Assembly (NCBI RefSeq): GCF_016862195.1
Contig: NZ_BOMM01000044.1
Span: forward strand, 1-64,000
Source of the DNA: Paractinoplanes ferrugineus
GTDB lineage: Bacteria; Actinomycetota; Actinomycetes; Mycobacteriales; Micromonosporaceae
Direction of reading: 5' to 3'
Length of the DNA: 64,000 nucleotides
The notes below the pieces were generated by a model. The model was not told where the DNA came from. It searched no databases and saw nothing but the letters and a program-made list of their open reading frames with translations. Positions 62,461 to 64,000 of this stretch are shown piece after piece. The translations under genes and the position numbers were made by a program. The first letter of the stretch is position 1; the number at the start of each line of letters is the position of its first letter.

Positions 62461-64000
62461 GGCTCGCCTGGGCGATGGTGCGGCATCGGTTCGCCGCTTT
62501 CGCGGGCACGTTCGTCGCCGTCGCGCTGGGCGTGGCGGTCGTCGCCGGCGCCACCACGATCTACCTGTCGTCCCGGCCCGAGGCGCCGGAGCGATACAAC
62601 TCCGCACCGGTGCTGGTCCGCTCCCCCTCGGTCGGCGACAACGCCTTCGGCGAGCCGGAATACCAGTCGTGGACGGCCGGCGAGGCGATCAGGTTGTCCG
62701 GCGAGCTGGCCAAGCTGCCCGGAGTCACGGCCGCGGCCGTCGACCCCGTCTTCTACGCGCAGCGGGTGATCGCCGGCCGCCCGGCCGGCGATCCCCAGGA
62801 TGCCCTGCTGGCCGGGCACGCCTGGTCCTCAGCCGCGCTCGGCGGCTACCGGCTCGCCGCCGGCACCGCACCGCGAGGGCCCGGGGAGGTCGTGGTCGCT
62901 GGGGTCGCACCCGGCAGCCGCATGCCGGTGCTCACCGCCGCCGGCCCGGCCACGTGGACCGTCACCGGCACGGTCGACGGCCCCGGGTTCTACGTCGCGG
63001 ACCGCGAGGCGCTGCGCATGTCCGCCGGCGTCCGGGTCATCGGCCTGACCGTGGACGGCGACGCCGAGGCGGTCGCGGGGGCGGCCCGGGGCGTGGTCGG
63101 TCCGGCCGGCGAGGTCGTCTCGGGCGGGGCGCGCGACTCCCTCGAACCGGTGAGCGTGACGCGGACCCGCTGGCTCGGTGCGCAACTGCTGATCGCGATG
63201 GTCGTGCTGGGCGGCTTCGTCGCGGTCTTCGTCGTGGCTTCGACCTGCGCTCTCGGCGCCGCACAGCGGCGGCGTGAGATCGGCCTGCTGCGAGCGGTCG
63301 GCGCGACTCCGGGTCAGGTGCGCCGATTGATGTACGCGGAAACGCTCGTCATCTCGACCATGGCCGCTCTCGCCGGTCTGCCGCTCGGCGCGCTCACCGC
63401 GCCCCTGCTCACTGGTCCGCTGGTCGACACCGGTCTGGAGCCGGCCGGGTTCACGGTGACCATGCAGCCGGCGGCGCTGGCCGGGTCCTTCGTTCTCGGC
63501 GTCGTGGTCGCGCTGGCCGGCGTCGCCGTCGCGGCCCGGCGGGCGAGCCGCGCCCCGGCGCTCGACGCGTTGCGGGAGGCGGCCGTCGAACGCCGCGCGA
63601 TGACTCCCCTCCGGTGGATCGCCGGTGCCGCCACGGCCGCCCTCGGCACCCTGTTGCTGGTGACGATGCCGATGATGGCGACCACCGACCAGTCGAGCGC
63701 CGGCCTGGGCGCCGCGATGCTCCTGCTGACCGCGGCCGCGGCGCTGGCCCCGATCGTGATCGTCCCGCTGGTCCGCCTGGTGACCTGGCCGTGGCGCGGC
63801 GCGGCAACCGGCATGCTGGTGCGCGAGGGCACCCTGATCGCGGTCCGCCGGGTGGCCTCGACAGCGGCGCCCGTTCTCCTGACCGTCGGCTTCACCGTGC
63901 TGCTCACCGGCACGGTCGCCACGATCGACGACGTACAGGGCCAGCACGACGCCGACAACATCCCGGCCACGGTCGTGCTCGCCCCCGACGGCGTCCCCGG
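62457..64000 (+). CDS. FtsX-like ABC permease (partial, runs off the window)
   Basis: At least 514 residues from the GTG at 62457, open to the window end. TM1 is near residues 12-38. A long extracytoplasmic domain (about 40-235) is followed by helices with CALGAAQRRREIGLLRAVGATPGQVRRLM, the coupling-helix signature of FtsX/MacB permeases. Further helices include a second extracytoplasmic region starting near the cut. As a large permease with two FtsX modules it resembles actinobacterial antimicrobial-peptide or antibiotic exporters next to NarL-type two-component genes. Confidence 0.88.
   Translation, partial: MRLAWAMVRHRFAAFAGTFVAVALGVAVVAGATTIYLSSRPEAPERYNSAPVLVRSPSVGDNAFGEPEYQSWTAGEAIRLSGELAKLPGVTAAAVDPVFYAQRVIAGRPAGDPQDALLAGHAWSSAALGGYRLAAGTAPRGPGEVVVAGVAPGSRMPVLTAAGPATWTVTGTVDGPGFYVADREALRMSAGVRVIGLTVDGDAEAVAGAARGVVGPAGEVVSGGARDSLEPVSVTRTRWLGAQLLIAMVVLGGFVAVFVVASTCALGAAQRRREIGLLRAVGATPGQVRRLMYAETLVISTMAALAGLPLGALTAPLLTGPLVDTGLEPAGFTVTMQPAALAGSFVLGVVVALAGVAVAARRASRAPALDALREAAVERRAMTPLRWIAGAATAALGTLLLVTMPMMATTDQSSAGLGAAMLLLTAAAALAPIVIVPLVRLVTWPWRGAATGMLVREGTLIAVRRVASTAAPVLLTVGFTVLLTGTVATIDDVQGQHDADNIPATVVLAPDGVP

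Overview
The window is very GC-rich, almost gapless DNA with frequent GTG and TTG starts, strong GC bias at third codon positions and many ATGA/GTGA start-stop overlaps. This points to an actinobacterium. A chemoreceptor, a large GGDEF/EAL protein, an ANTAR-PAS-SpoIIE phosphatase and an MMPL transporter with a huge acidic tail suggest a motile, differentiating member of the Micromonosporaceae (Actinoplanes-like). That placement is inference. No rRNA, tRNA, CRISPR array, insertion sequence or phage gene was seen.

Layout. 1-5073: a 19-bp minisatellite, an F420-type luciferase-like oxidoreductase, an MFS exporter, then a coupled hydrolase and methyltransferase and a small P-loop kinase. 5074-7950 is the least ordinary stretch: a degenerate 17-bp repeat array, a hypothetical gene with a Cys-containing N-terminus, a TTA codon and a repeat-rich tail, and a decayed erythromycin-esterase gene. 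7982-13428: secreted S15-type hydrolase, divergent TetR gene with a cluster of operator-like repeats, an S1-domain protein resembling a second ribosomal protein S1, NUDIX, BKACE and GGCT-like genes. 13483-21855: GH13 glucosidase, MgtC remnant, SpoIIE phosphatase, solitary MazF, 6-phosphogluconate dehydrogenase and a c-di-GMP protein. 21923-33126: phosphoglucomutase, CopC-CopD fusion, STAS protein, YaaA, membrane FKBP, and an anchored protein paired with the MMPL transporter. 33250-49233 holds mostly single metabolic and regulatory genes: SDR, flavoprotein disulfide reductase, AI-2E-type permease, lipoproteins, chemoreceptor, YbhN-like protein, ABC exporter, RidA/dehydrogenase with a divergent LysR regulator, GyrI-like, GNAT, DUF1028 and Rieske oxygenase genes.

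49317-56918 is a compact surface-polysaccharide locus: a CapD/PglF-type nucleotide-sugar enzyme diverges from a tightly coupled operon of chain-length/BY-kinase-like protein, GT2 glycosyltransferase, priming sugar transferase, flippase and polymerase. Only one non-priming glycosyltransferase is present, and the kinase-like protein lacks the Walker A lysine. 56842-64000: a NarL-type response regulator, a small DUF6582-like gene and a large HPII-type catalase sharing an upstream GGGGTACGCG box, a HisKA_3 sensor kinase, and an ABC/FtsX exporter that runs off the window.

Two themes recur. First, short tandem repeats have expanded both inside genes (in frame) and between them. Second, neighbouring genes are packed so tightly that convergent pairs share or abut stop codons and one divergent pair shares a CATG start.
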